A stretch of DNA of 64,000 bases from Sva-07 sp963710625 (lineage in GTDB: Bacteria; Actinomycetota; Acidimicrobiia; Acidimicrobiales; Ilumatobacteraceae): positions 117,546-181,545 of the forward strand of contig CAVQBG010000003.1 in assembly GCA_963710625.1 (NCBI GenBank), given 5' to 3'. Below the pieces are notes generated by a model. It searched no databases. It saw only the letters and a list, made by a program, of their open reading frames with translations, and had not been told where the DNA came from. Every line of letters begins with the position of its first letter. Position 1 is the stretch's first letter. Below, in pieces: positions 56,179 through 64,000 of the stretch. The translations under genes and the position numbers were made by a program.

Positions 56179-56252
56179 GGGCGCATAGCTCAGTTGGCTA
56201 GAGCGCTTCCCTTACAAGGAAGATGTCGGGGGTTCGAGTCCCTCTGCGCCCA
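56179..56252 (+). tRNA. tRNA-Val (TAC)
   Basis: Acceptor GGGCGCA pairs with TGCGCCC (56245-56251). The D arm is TAGCTCAGTTGGCTAGAGC, the anticodon loop CTTACAA has TAC at 56213-56215, and the T arm is GGGGGTTCGAGTCCCTC. Discriminator A; CCA not encoded. The duplicated repeat/coiled-coil region begins directly downstream. Confidence 0.97.
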
Positions 56253-56254
56253 CC

Positions 56255-56289
56255 GATCTACCAGGTACTTTGTACCGAGAAGGTAGATC
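56255..56289 (+). terminator. Nested inverted repeat after tRNA-Val
   Basis: Outer arms GATCTACC (56255-56262) and GGTAGATC (56282-56289), inner arms GGTAC and GTACC around TTT. It could end tRNA-Val transcription or be a recombinase core site, since the 8-bp arms sit right at the tRNA end. Confidence 0.5.
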
Positions 56290-56303
56290 TGATCTCAAGC
56301 GGT

Positions 56304-56329
56304 GGGCAACGCGGTGGGCAACGAATCGG
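56304..56329 (+). repeat. 26-bp direct repeat, copy 1
   Basis: GGGCAACGCGGTGGGCAACG followed by AATCGG, identical to 57155-57180. It marks the left edge of each duplicated unit. Confidence 0.85.
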
Positions 56330-56501
56330 CACTCCCCGAACCAGATGCGGTGGTTCGGGATTCGGCAACCGTCATCGATTGTCTTCGTCATACGCCCAGC
56401 AGCGTGGTCGAGCAGGACCGAGTCCAGAGCCTTGTTCACAACGATCCCTCGCCGATCCGCCGACGGCTGGAACGACGAGGTGATCGGGATGATCACTCCC
56501 T

Positions 56502-56581
56502 CGATGGCTCCCACCGGGTTGTCCGATAGCTCCCACCGGGTTGTCCGATAGCTCCCACCGGGTTGTCCGATAGCTCCCACC
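56502..56581 (-). repeat. 22-bp tandem repeat array 1 (3.6 units)
   Basis: Units begin CGATAGCTCCCACCGGG and end TTGTC: 56502-56523, 56524-56545, 56546-56567 and a partial at 56568-56581. Only one base differs between units 1 and 2. CTCCCTCG occurs just before the array and again just after (56595-56602). The array is 55 bases downstream of the stop of the minus-strand gene 56636-57094. The 383 bases between tRNA-Val and that gene hold no supported coding frame. Confidence 0.9.
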
Positions 56582-56635
56582 AGGGGTTCGGTCGCTCCCT
56601 CGGCCTGGTGTGTGTGGTGGAGTGAGTTGTCGCTG

Positions 56636-57094
56636 TCACGGCGAGCGATGCCGTTTGCGCTCCGCCTGCCGGCGCTGCGCTCGGTTCGGACCGGGTGCGG
56701 GTCGGGGATTCGGTGCAGGAGTAGATGTGGTCTGGGCGAGTTCGGCGAGTTGCGCCTGTAGGTCGGCGCGTTCGCGTTCGGCGGTGTCGAGTTCGATTCG
56801 GAGGCGGTCGTTGGCTTTGCTGAGCCAGCTCGAGCGGGCCTGTTCGCGTTCGAGTTCGTTCTCGGCCCGACGCAAGGTGGCCTGGGTCTGCTTCAGTTCG
56901 GCGGTGAGCGCGTCGATGGTGATGCCGAGTTCACGAACCTGGTCCCATGCGGCTGCCGCGTCGTCACCGTAGTGCAGGGCGAGCTCGATCGTTGGTGGTT
57001 CGTCTTCGCCGCGTGCTCGTGCGCGGAAGGCGCGCACACGGTCGGCGTCGGATCGCCACTTTCGGGGGCGGCCGCCCTTGCCTGGCACGGTCAT
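56636..57094 (-). CDS. Basic/coiled-coil protein A of a tandem paralogous pair
   Basis: A 152-residue protein. The N-terminus KGGRPRKWRSDADRVRAFRARARGEDEP is a basic, probably DNA-binding segment. Residues about 58-115 are a coiled coil (ITIDALTAELKQTQATLRRAENELEREQ). The tail is Pro/Arg-rich (RPAPGPNRAQRRQAERKRHR). The layout recalls plasmid KfrA-type and phage GRPRKW proteins. It is about three-quarters identical to the protein at 57351. It lies between a 22-bp repeat array and a conserved upstream block, suggesting a repeat-binding, self-regulated protein. Confidence 0.75.
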   Translation of the reverse strand: MTVPGKGGRPRKWRSDADRVRAFRARARGEDEPPTIELALHYGDDAAAAWDQVRELGITIDALTAELKQTQATLRRAENELEREQARSSWLSKANDRLRIELDTAERERADLQAQLAELAQTTSTPAPNPRPAPGPNRAQRRQAERKRHRSP

Positions 57095-57142
57095 GGGAGC
57101 TATCGTAACGAAACGTAACGGTACGTGCACCCAGCGGGTAAT
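57092..57142 (-). promoter_or_regulatory. Conserved upstream block, copy A (possible operator)
   Basis: 51 bases starting at the ATG of protein A and 46/51 identical to 57810-57860. It contains GTAACGAAACGTAACG (a repeated GTAACG) and, in inverted orientation, TGGGAGCTATCG, which equals the core of array 1. A binding site for the encoded protein at its own promoter would explain this. Confidence 0.55.
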
Positions 57143-57154
57143 GTCCCAAGCGAG

Positions 57155-57180
57155 GGGCAACGCGGTGGGCAACGAATCGG
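57155..57180 (+). repeat. 26-bp direct repeat, copy 2
   Basis: Identical to 56304-56329. Left edge of the second duplicated unit; spacing between copies is 851 bp. Confidence 0.85.
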
Positions 57181-57217
57181 GACGAGGGATTGTCGGCGGT
57201 TCGTTCAATGCTCCCTC

Positions 57218-57305
57218 GATGACTCCCACCGGACTCTGGGATTGCTCCCACCGAGGCGCGCGATTGCTCCCACCGGGGTATCGGATTGCTCCCACCGGGC
57301 GTTCG
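57218..57305 (-). repeat. 22-bp tandem repeat array 2 (4 diverged units)
   Basis: Units at 57218, 57240, 57262 and 57284, each 22 bases with core GATTGCTCCCACCGG and a variable 7-base end. CTCCCTCG borders the left side and TCCCTCG the right, as in array 1. It lies 45 bases downstream of the stop of protein B. Confidence 0.88.
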
Positions 57306-57350
57306 ATCAGTCCCTCGTGATGGTGTGTGTCGTCGAGGGAGTTGTCGTGG

Positions 57351-57812
57351 TCACGTCGGTGGTCGGCGCCGGCGGCGTTCTTCCTGCCGGCGTTGCGCTC
57401 GATTCGGGCCAGGAACAGGTCGGACATTCGGTGCGGGTGTGGTCATGGTGCGAAGAAGTCCGTCAAGTCGTTCCTGCAGGTCGGCTCGGTCGCGTTCGAC
57501 GGCGTCGAGTTCGGCTCGGAGGCGGTCGTTGCCTTCGCTGATCCAGTTGGCGCGGACTTGCTCTCGCTCGAGTTCCTTCTCGGCTCGTCGTAGGGCGGCC
57601 TTGGTCGTCTTGAGTTCGGCTTTGAGTGCGTCGATGGTGTCGCCGAGTTGGCGGACCTGGTCCCAGGCGACTGCGGCTTCGTCACCGGATTCGAGGGCAA
57701 CTTCGATGGTTGGTGGTTCGTCGTCGCCGCGTTCTCGTGCTCGGAAGGCGCGCACGCGGTCGGCGTCGGAGCGCCACTTGCGGGGGCGGCCACCCTTTCC
57801 GGGCACGGTCAT
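57351..57812 (-). CDS. Basic/coiled-coil protein B of a tandem paralogous pair
   Basis: A 153-residue paralogue of protein A: same KGGRPRKWRSDADRVRAFRARERGDDEP start, coiled coil (DTIDALKAELKTTKAALRRAEKELEREQ) and Pro/Arg tail (RPVPGPNRAQRRQEERRRRR). The basic start is almost unchanged while the coiled coil has diverged. That suggests the DNA contact is conserved and the dimer interface has changed. Confidence 0.75.
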   Translation of the reverse strand: MTVPGKGGRPRKWRSDADRVRAFRARERGDDEPPTIEVALESGDEAAVAWDQVRQLGDTIDALKAELKTTKAALRRAEKELEREQVRANWISEGNDRLRAELDAVERDRADLQERLDGLLRTMTTPAPNVRPVPGPNRAQRRQEERRRRRPPT

Positions 57813-57860
57813 GGGAGTGATCGTAACGAAACGTAACGATTCGTGCACCCGGCGGGTAAT
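57810..57860 (-). promoter_or_regulatory. Conserved upstream block, copy B
   Basis: 51 bases, 46 identical to the block upstream of protein A, with the same GTAACGAAACGTAACG and GTGCACCC elements. The 91 bases after it hold nothing I can support. Confidence 0.55.
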
Positions 57861-57951
57861 AGTCTGTGAGGGTGCTGCTCGATTGAGGTGAACATGCGCT
57901 CGATCGTGAGACTCGGGGTGAACACGGTCGGTCGAGGTCTAGGTTGGGGAC

Positions 57952-58176
57952 ATGGGACCGAACGTCACGAACGTAGGAAGAGAAGTCGCAGCAGCGGTGC
58001 TGTCGGAAGCCGCCGATGAACTCCGCGGTCGCTCGAACCGCAAGTGGGCGGTCATGCTCCTGGCGTTCCTGGTCGGTATGGTCGTCGCCGTGGTCGTGAT
58101 CAAACGTCGCGGCGGAACCCTTCCGATCGAGAGTGACCCTCGCTGGGTCGAGGCGGTCGAGAACCCGCCCGTCTGA
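57952..58176 (+). CDS. Small single-pass membrane protein
   Basis: A 74-residue protein: helical N-terminus (TNVGREVAAAVLSEAADELRG), one transmembrane helix (WAVMLLAFLVGMVVAVVVI), basic stop KRR and a short cytoplasmic or periplasmic tail. GGGGAC precedes the ATG. Unknown family. Confidence 0.6.
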   Translation: MGPNVTNVGREVAAAVLSEAADELRGRSNRKWAVMLLAFLVGMVVAVVVIKRRGGTLPIESDPRWVEAVENPPV

Positions 58177-58263
58177 CGATTCGGGTGGCAGTCGGCGCTG
58201 ATGCGCCTCGATGTCTCCATCCTGGGGCTATCGCGGGCATCCCGATCATGAGACGTTCGATGC

Positions 58264-59709
58264 ATGACGGACTACACGATGACCACGCCAATCCCAGCGA
58301 GCATCACCACGCCTGACCGCGTCCACAGCTCGATCGGAGCCCTGCAGTACTTCGATGGTGTGCCGACGCCCGAGACCGCCGAGACGGTGTACGACTATCT
58401 CGATCGTTCGCGTGCGGTCGAGGTGTTCCTCAACAGCATCCCGGCGATGTCGATGAGCGCGCTCCGAGCGGGTCAGGCGGCGGCGGGCGCTGACGCGTGC
58501 AACAAGATCTGCATCTTCGACACCCTGATGGACTCGACGTCGTTGGTCCTCACCGGGAACACCTCGACGATGTACGCCATCGGTTTCCTCGACCTCGCCA
58601 AGGACGGGCCGTGCGTCATCGATCTCCCCCCGAAGATGCTGGGCATCCTCGACGACATGGCCTTCCTCTACATGACCGACCTCGGCGTCGCCGGGCCCGA
58701 CCAGGGCAAGGGTGGCAAGTTCCTCGTACTCCCGCCGGGCTACGACGGGCCCGTGCCCGACGGCTACTTCGTCGTTCCGTCGAAGACCAATGGTGTGTGG
58801 GTGTTCATGCGCGGCTACCTCGATCACGGGATCAAGGCGGCGTCCGACAACATTCGTGACAACCTGAAGGTGTACCCGTTGTCGACCGAGTCGGCCCCGC
58901 CGGCGATGGAGTTCATCAACGTCTCGGGCAAGCAGATGAACACCGTGCTGCCCAACGACGTCGGCTTCTTCGAGCAGCTGCATGCGTCGATCCAAACGGA
59001 GCCCGACGACTTCCTCGGCCCGGAAGCCAAAGGCATGATGGCCGCCGTCGGGATCGAGAAGGGCCAGCCCTTCGCTCCCGACGACCGCATGAAGAAGGTG
59101 CTGACCGACGCCGCAGCGATCGGCAATGCCGCCGCCCGGGCGATCAGCTACACGCCCCGCAACCCGGGACAGTTCGTCTACGACGGCAACACGACCTGGG
59201 TGATGGGCTACGCGAACAAGTCCACGACGTACACCACCGACACCGGAGCACGGGATCTCGAGGGACGCGTCTTCTTCCACTTCGGCTACATCTGCGTGTC
59301 GCCGGCAATGGCGGTCACGGTGCCCGGTGCGGGATCGGACTACGCAATGGCGGCAATCGACTCGAGTGGCCTCGTGCTGGACGGATCGAAGACCTACAAG
59401 CTCCATCTGCCGCCCGATGTGCCGGTCAAGGACTTCTGGGCGATCACGATGTACGACACCCAGACCCGTTCGCAGCTCCAGACCGACCAGCAGTTCCCGA
59501 CGCTCGGGAGCCAGGACGAGGGCCTCGAGACGAACGCCGACGGCTCCTACGACATCTACTTCGCACCCGAAGCCCCCGCCGGGCACGAGCACAACTGGTT
59601 GCAGACCATCCCGGGCAAGAGTTGGTTCATCGCCTTCCGCGTGTACGGACCCGAGCAGCCCTGGATCGACCAGACCTGGCGGCCGGGCGACATCGAGCTC
59701 ATGAGTTGA
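58264..59709 (+). CDS. DUF1254/DUF1214 domain-containing protein
   Basis: A 481-residue protein. DUF1254 part about 40-190 (TAETVYDYLDRSRAVEVFLNSIPAMSMSALRAG, DSTSLVLTGNTSTMYAIGFLDL). DUF1214 part near the C-terminus (KLHLPPDVPVKDFWAITMYDTQTRSQLQTDQQFPTLGSQ, then WFIAFRVYGPEQPWIDQTWRPGDIEL). Full length for the family. Function unknown; members are often near lipid or aromatic catabolism genes. No signal peptide is evident. Confidence 0.9.
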   Translation: MTDYTMTTPIPASITTPDRVHSSIGALQYFDGVPTPETAETVYDYLDRSRAVEVFLNSIPAMSMSALRAGQAAAGADACNKICIFDTLMDSTSLVLTGNTSTMYAIGFLDLAKDGPCVIDLPPKMLGILDDMAFLYMTDLGVAGPDQGKGGKFLVLPPGYDGPVPDGYFVVPSKTNGVWVFMRGYLDHGIKAASDNIRDNLKVYPLSTESAPPAMEFINVSGKQMNTVLPNDVGFFEQLHASIQTEPDDFLGPEAKGMMAAVGIEKGQPFAPDDRMKKVLTDAAAIGNAAARAISYTPRNPGQFVYDGNTTWVMGYANKSTTYTTDTGARDLEGRVFFHFGYICVSPAMAVTVPGAGSDYAMAAIDSSGLVLDGSKTYKLHLPPDVPVKDFWAITMYDTQTRSQLQTDQQFPTLGSQDEGLETNADGSYDIYFAPEAPAGHEHNWLQTIPGKSWFIAFRVYGPEQPWIDQTWRPGDIELMS

Positions 59710-59784
59710 CACGTCAGGTCTCCACGCTCGGGACCGATGGCCTCGTACGCGCTCGACGTGCTCGCCTAGGGTCGATCTCGTGAC

Positions 59785-62566
59785 ATGGGCGCCGCCTCAT
59801 CATGGGGTCGGGATCGACGACTGGGCGCCGATGTGACCGAGGCCGTCTCGGAGGTCGCTTCCGCGGACCACCTTGTTCGCTCGGTGTTCCTCCATCGACC
59901 CCGCCCGCCCGGCGGCGCACTGGTTCGTGACCACCTGAACGCGGCCCTCGACCGCGGTATCGACGGGGCCGCGACCGTGGTGAGCGCCCCAGCCGGCTTC
60001 GGCAAGTCCGTGATCGTCAGCCAGTGGTGCGAGACGCTCGACCGTTCTTGCGCGTGGCTCTCGCTGGATGACCACATCGATGACCCTCGCTGGTTCGTGC
60101 TTCACCTTGCGGCAGCCGTCCGCAGCGTGTGCCCCGACGCGTTGGGCGTCACCTCGCAGATGGCGAGAGCCGCTCGCCTCCCGGATCAGCACATCTTGGT
60201 CACGACGCTCTCCAACGAGTTGGACGAACTCGCCGAGCCGGTGGTGATCGTGCTCGACGACTACCAGAAGATCACGTCGCCGGAGGTCCATTCGTTGATG
60301 TCCGAGCTGCTCAGACATCCATCGGAGTCCGCGCACTTCGTGATCGTCGGTCGGCATGACCCGCCACTGCCGACGGGGCTGCTCCGCGCCCGAGGACAGC
60401 TCAACGAGCTGCGGATGAATGATCTCGCCTTTTCCGAGGGCGAGATCCAGCAATTCACCGAGCAGTTCCTCGACCGCGCGCTGACGCCCGACGAGGTCAG
60501 CACTCTCCGCAAGTCCACGGAAGGCTGGCCGGCCGGTGTGCGGCTGGCGGCCGAGGCCATGGGATTGTCGCCCGCCGGCACACCGGTCGTGGGCGCAAGC
60601 TTCCTCGATCGGGGAGCCCAGGCGTATCTGGTCGGCGAAGTGCTCGAACAGGTCCCGCCGGAGGTGCGCCGGTACCTCCTTGCGGCATCGATCTTCGATC
60701 GCTTCAGTGCGCCGCTGTGCGATGCAGTCGTCGTCGAGGATGCAGGAAGACCGCCGCTGATGACGGGAGACGAGTTCATCGGGTGGCTCCGCAGTCACAA
60801 CCTGTTCATCATCCAGCTCGACGCCGCCGCGGAGTGGTTCCGCTTCCACCACGTGTTCGCCAGACTGCTCGACGACTGGCGACGCGATCGGTGGGATCGA
60901 GTCGACGCAATCAGAGGCACGGGCGCGCCGGACCGCGGCTCATCTGTTCCAGGAATGCGGACTGGTCGAGGAGGCCATCGAGCAGCTCGGTCTTGCCGGC
61001 GACCGCGCTGCTGTCGCCACGCTCGCCGAGGAGTACGGGTCCGAACTGATCGAGGAGGAGCGCTGGGTCGACCTCGAACGCCTCTTGTCGATGATCCCCC
61101 AGGACGTGGTCGACTCCAACCCTTCGTTGCTGCTTCTCCGAGCGTGGCTGTTCGGCGAGTTCCAGTCGCGTCACAGCGAGATGCGGAGCGCGCTCGATCT
61201 CGCCGAGCAGATTCTCGATCGCACGGGCGACGACGATGTGCGGTCCGGCGAGATGCGGGCGCAGATCGCGGAGCTCCGAGGGGCGTACTCGAAGCTGCTG
61301 AGGGCCGACTTCGACGGAGCGATCGTCGACGCTCGGACAGCGAATCGGCTCCTCGCTCATCGCCCGGGTCGACATCTCGCGTTCGCGTACGTGCTCGAGG
61401 CCATTGCCCTCGCGGGTGCCGGTCGCTCGAAGGAGGCGCATCAGCTCGCCGACTCGGTGATCGGTGATGAACGGTTCGCCGACGCTCCATGGGATCCGCT
61501 GGCATATGCGATGCCCTACCTGGGCTGGCTGGAAGGCGACCTCGACGCTGTCGATCGTCACAGCATCCAGTTGCTGTCCATCGGTGAACGCTTCGACCAC
61601 CAGGACACGATCGCCACGGCGCACTACTTCCTCGGCATCTCGGCATACGAACGGAACAGGCTCCACGAGGCCGACGAACACTTGGGGGCCACGCTCGACC
61701 TCCGGCTGGTCACGCAGACGATCTTCGTGGTGCACGCCGAGATCGCACTTGGGTTGAGTCAGCTGGCCCAAGGCCGTGGAGACGAGGCCGACGACACCGC
61801 CGCGGCGACGATGCAGTACGTGCTCGACGAGAGAAGCGAGTTCCTCCAGCCGGTCGTTCGGGCGTTCCTGGCCGAGCTCGACCTCCGGCGCGGCCGTCAC
61901 GCGTCGGCGCTGCGCTGGGCGCAGACCGCGGACCTCGACGTCGAGCGTCATCGCTACATGTTCTACGACTTGACCCCGACACTGATCGGGGCGCTGCTGA
62001 CCTCACCCGATGACGCCGTGCGTGGCAGCGAACTCCTCGAGGAGGCGCTCGAAGCTGCGGTCCTCCATCACCATGTCCCGCTGACCGTCAGTCTCCTCGG
62101 GCTGCAGCGCGTTGCGCCTCGCCGACGTCGGTGAGGAGGCGAAGGCACTCGATGCGCTGAAGTCCGCCGTCGCACTGTCACAGCAGGCCGGAATGGTCCG
62201 ACGACTCGCCGATCTCGGTCCAGCGCTCGTGCCACTGTTGTCTCGCCTCGACATCGCTGGCGAGGATCTGGAGCACGCCGGCGCCATCGTTGGCGCGATC
62301 GGGTCACCGTCGACGTCCGACACGCGCGCCGTGACACCGGCCGTTGTCGTGACCACGATCGATGGTGGCCCGACCCTCACCGGCCGCGAACTCGACGTGC
62401 TCAGGCTGCTGCGCATCGACTCTCCAACAAGGAGATCGCCCGAGAGCTGTTCATCGCACCGGCGACGGTCAAGAAGCGAACGGTCACTCTCTACGACAAG
62501 CTCAATGTCCACGGACGACACGAAGCCGTCGCCAAGGCCCGAATCCTCGGGTACCTCAGCGACTGA
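59785..62566 (+). pseudogene. MalT-type LuxR regulator, three frameshifts
   Basis: A large ATP-dependent (STAND) regulator read across frames. Frame 1 (59785 to about 60910) has VVSAPAGFGKSVIVSQWC (Walker A) and VVIVLDDYQKI (Walker B). Frame 2 (about 60915-62100) is the helical repeat region (AHLFQECGLVEEAIEQLGLAGDRAA, LLRAWLFGEFQSRHSEMRSAL). Frame 3 (about 62110-62410) continues to TLTGRELDVLRLL. The last frame (62417-62566) holds the LuxR HTH LSNKEIARELFIAPATVKKRT. Three shifts leave no complete product. The whole domain order is still recognisable, so decay is recent, or sequencing errors are involved. Confidence 0.85.
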
Positions 62567-63153
62567 GGCGCTGCCGACAGGACGGCGACGCGCACGTCGG
62601 CGACGCGGTCGTGGCGCATCAACCGGGTCGGGGCGACGCGATCAGCTGCGCGGATCGACTCGTTCGGTCGATCAGGACAACATCGACGGGTGCGGTTCGC
62701 GTCATCACCGAACGTGCCCTGGTCAGTGCCTCGCCAACTCGGTTCTCGTGAGCCGGCAGCGGCGGCGACCACCGGCGCGGCCGCCGAGCCGTCGAGGTGC
62801 GCGCCGAGGTCTCTCAGCGCATCTCGGCCGAGGCGACGCGACACTTCGCCGGACACGGCGCTGAGGATCTCGCGTGCCGCCAACTGCGTTGTCGGAGCGT
62901 CGGCGCCGACCGACGGGAACAGGGCCGCGGCAAGACCCTCCGCCAGGCTCCAGCTGGGGCCGTCGGGGCTGCGGTCGCCTGCGGGTCGCTGACCGAAACG
63001 GATCTCGCCGGACGCCTTCCTTCCGACGGTCACGGCGTCGAACGCGATCGAAGTATCGAACCCCGAGAAGAGCTGGTGGACCGCCGAATAGTCGGCGTCC
63101 GCGGCGGCCAGATCCACATAGGCCGCGACCACGAATGCGTACTCGTCAGACAC
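62491..63153 (-). pseudogene. DUF1269-like membrane protein frame that has lost its end
   Basis: From GTG 63153 the frame reads SDEYAFVVAAYVDLAAADADYSAVHQLFSGFDTSIAFDAVTVGRKASGEIRFGQR. That matches the start of actinobacterial DUF1269-type proteins. The glycine-zipper membrane hairpin normally following is replaced by SLAEGLAAALFPSVGADAPTTQ, and the end runs past its proper stop into the LuxR pseudogene. Frameshifts in the middle and near 62750 are likely. Confidence 0.55.
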
Positions 63154-63466
63154 GGCTGCCTCCTGCGCTTGCGGTCTCGGACGTGAACGCCATCGGTTCG
63201 ATTCTGCACGGCCGCCGTCGCACTCGATAGCGCCAAGAGGGTGCATGGAGGGTGCCCCTGCCGCTCGCATCGTCATCGCCTGCACACGACCACCACCCTT
63301 CGTTCACCGTTGTGGGGCTACCGACGCTCCGTCTCGGCGAGGAGGCTGCACGTCGAGAGGTGCACCACGATGCGTTCTGATCACCACAACCAAGGCCGTC
63401 GCCAACGGTCGGACGCCGTGCTACCCGAAGCACGCTCGGGGGAGTGTCGCATCACCGCGTCGAACG
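63154..63466. other. Gene-free stretch
   Basis: No frame with support on either strand. It lies between two decayed genes and is probably degenerating spacer. Confidence 0.4.
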
Positions 63467-64000
63467 ATGGGCTGGGAGGGTGACCATGCGGGCGTCCGAG
63501 GGGTTCTCGACGACATCAGCACCTCACTGGAGGAGGACCAGGGGCTCACCGCGGTCTTCGGCGCCATGCTGGTGGGTTCCTCGCGTTCGCGATCGAGCGC
63601 TACGGCGCCGATCCCGATCCGGAGACCTTCGCGATCACCGTCGACCAAGCACGAGCCTCGCTGCTGAGCGCATTGGCGCTCGTCTTCACCGGTCTGAGCA
63701 TCGTGCTCGCCCTCACCTCGCTGACCGCCGGCAACATGGCGACGAAGTTCTCGCCACGGTTGCTGCGCATGAAAGCTTCGGGGCAGTGGGAACAAGTGGG
63801 TGCTCGGCACGTTTGCCCTGACGGCCAGCTTCATCATCACCAGCCAGATCCTGCTGCGGAGTCGTGCCGGCGACACACTCGCCCCGCCGGTGACGATGTC
63901 GGTCAGCGTCCTCCTGCTGATCATCACCGGCGTCCTGATCGTCTGGTACATCAACGGCACACTGCAATCGCTCCGCGTCGACCGAGCGATCCGTTGGATC
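63467..64000 (+). pseudogene. DUF2254 membrane protein, frameshifted, runs off window
   Basis: Family sequence DDISTSLEEDQGLTAVFGAMLVG continues after a shift near 63573 as FLAFAIERYGADPDPETFAITVDQARASLLSALALVFTGLSIVLALTSLTAGNMATKFSPRLLRM. After another shift near 63780 it reads NKWVLGTFALTASFIITSQILL. Three transmembrane helices are visible. The order fits DUF2254, a large predicted membrane protein family. Two single-base shifts break it here; the 3' part is outside the window. Confidence 0.65.

Noticed and set aside
56212..56580. Minus-strand frame ending GAEGLEPPTSSL
   Set aside because: This ending is the well-known antisense translation of a tRNA gene (tRNA-Val here); the rest of the frame translates the 22-bp repeats and has no coding character.
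56502..57305. CRISPR array
   Set aside because: The 22-bp units follow each other without unique spacers, and there are no cas genes.

Overview
The window is high-GC chromosomal DNA from an actinobacterium. It carries a mycothiol synthase (MshD), a DUF3499 protein, a DUF222/HNH endonuclease, a M. tuberculosis-type 4-TMS phage-holin-family protein and the dnaG-rpoD pair. My best guess is the class Acidimicrobiia (Ilumatobacter-like). That is inference from gene content, not a database result.

Left part (1-31.3 kb) is mostly core genome. It runs from the end of an ABC transporter ATPase through envelope and unknown genes to an M23 endopeptidase, a phosphotransferase/DUF6285 pair and the overlapping minus-strand operon mshD-pepF-rlmN. 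The histidine operon hisC-hisB-hisH-hisA-hisF follows. hisI-trpE lies 4.4 kb further on, beyond an enoyl-CoA hydratase, an aldo/keto reductase, a hydrolase, a GroES-type protein, an EthD protein and an L,D-transpeptidase. Then come a YgfZ-like protein, a site-2 protease, ppdK, dnaG, rpoD and tRNA-Asn. Five related intergenic palindromes sit directly behind stop codons here, and a likely unannotated small RNA with C-rich hairpin loops lies at 9560-9659. An IS5-type element (29484-30765) is inserted exactly at the stop codon of an SDR gene.

Middle part (31.36-47.0 kb) is accessory DNA anchored on a CAT-anticodon tRNA (called tRNA-Met). A 49-bp direct repeat of the tRNA 3' half at 31388-31436 and 42164-42212 brackets a 10.8-kb integrative element. 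It carries a tyrosine integrase with short ATCCAAGA repeats at both ends, an excisionase-like protein, relaxase (MobF) debris, a frameshifted plus an intact tyrosine recombinase, a PIN/HTH toxin-antitoxin pair and a RelE/XRE locus. Beyond it, up to a third, decayed tRNA 3' end (46954-46985), lie a phosphoglycerate mutase remnant, an arsenite efflux operon (acr3-arsR), a thiolase and a PfkB kinase, which looks like a second, older accretion.

Right part (47-64 kb) mixes chromosomal metabolic genes (hydrolases, an orphan family-5 solute-binding protein, inositol-monophosphatase family, PatB/MalY aminotransferase, class-C beta-lactamase-like hydrolase, DUF1254/DUF1214 protein) with a tandem duplication next to tRNA-Val (56.3-57.9 kb). 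The duplication holds two paralogous basic/coiled-coil proteins, each with its own 22-bp tandem repeat array and a nearly identical upstream block. The last 4 kb is decaying: a MalT/LuxR-type regulator with three frameshifts, a DUF1269-like frame that has lost its end and a frameshifted DUF2254 gene.
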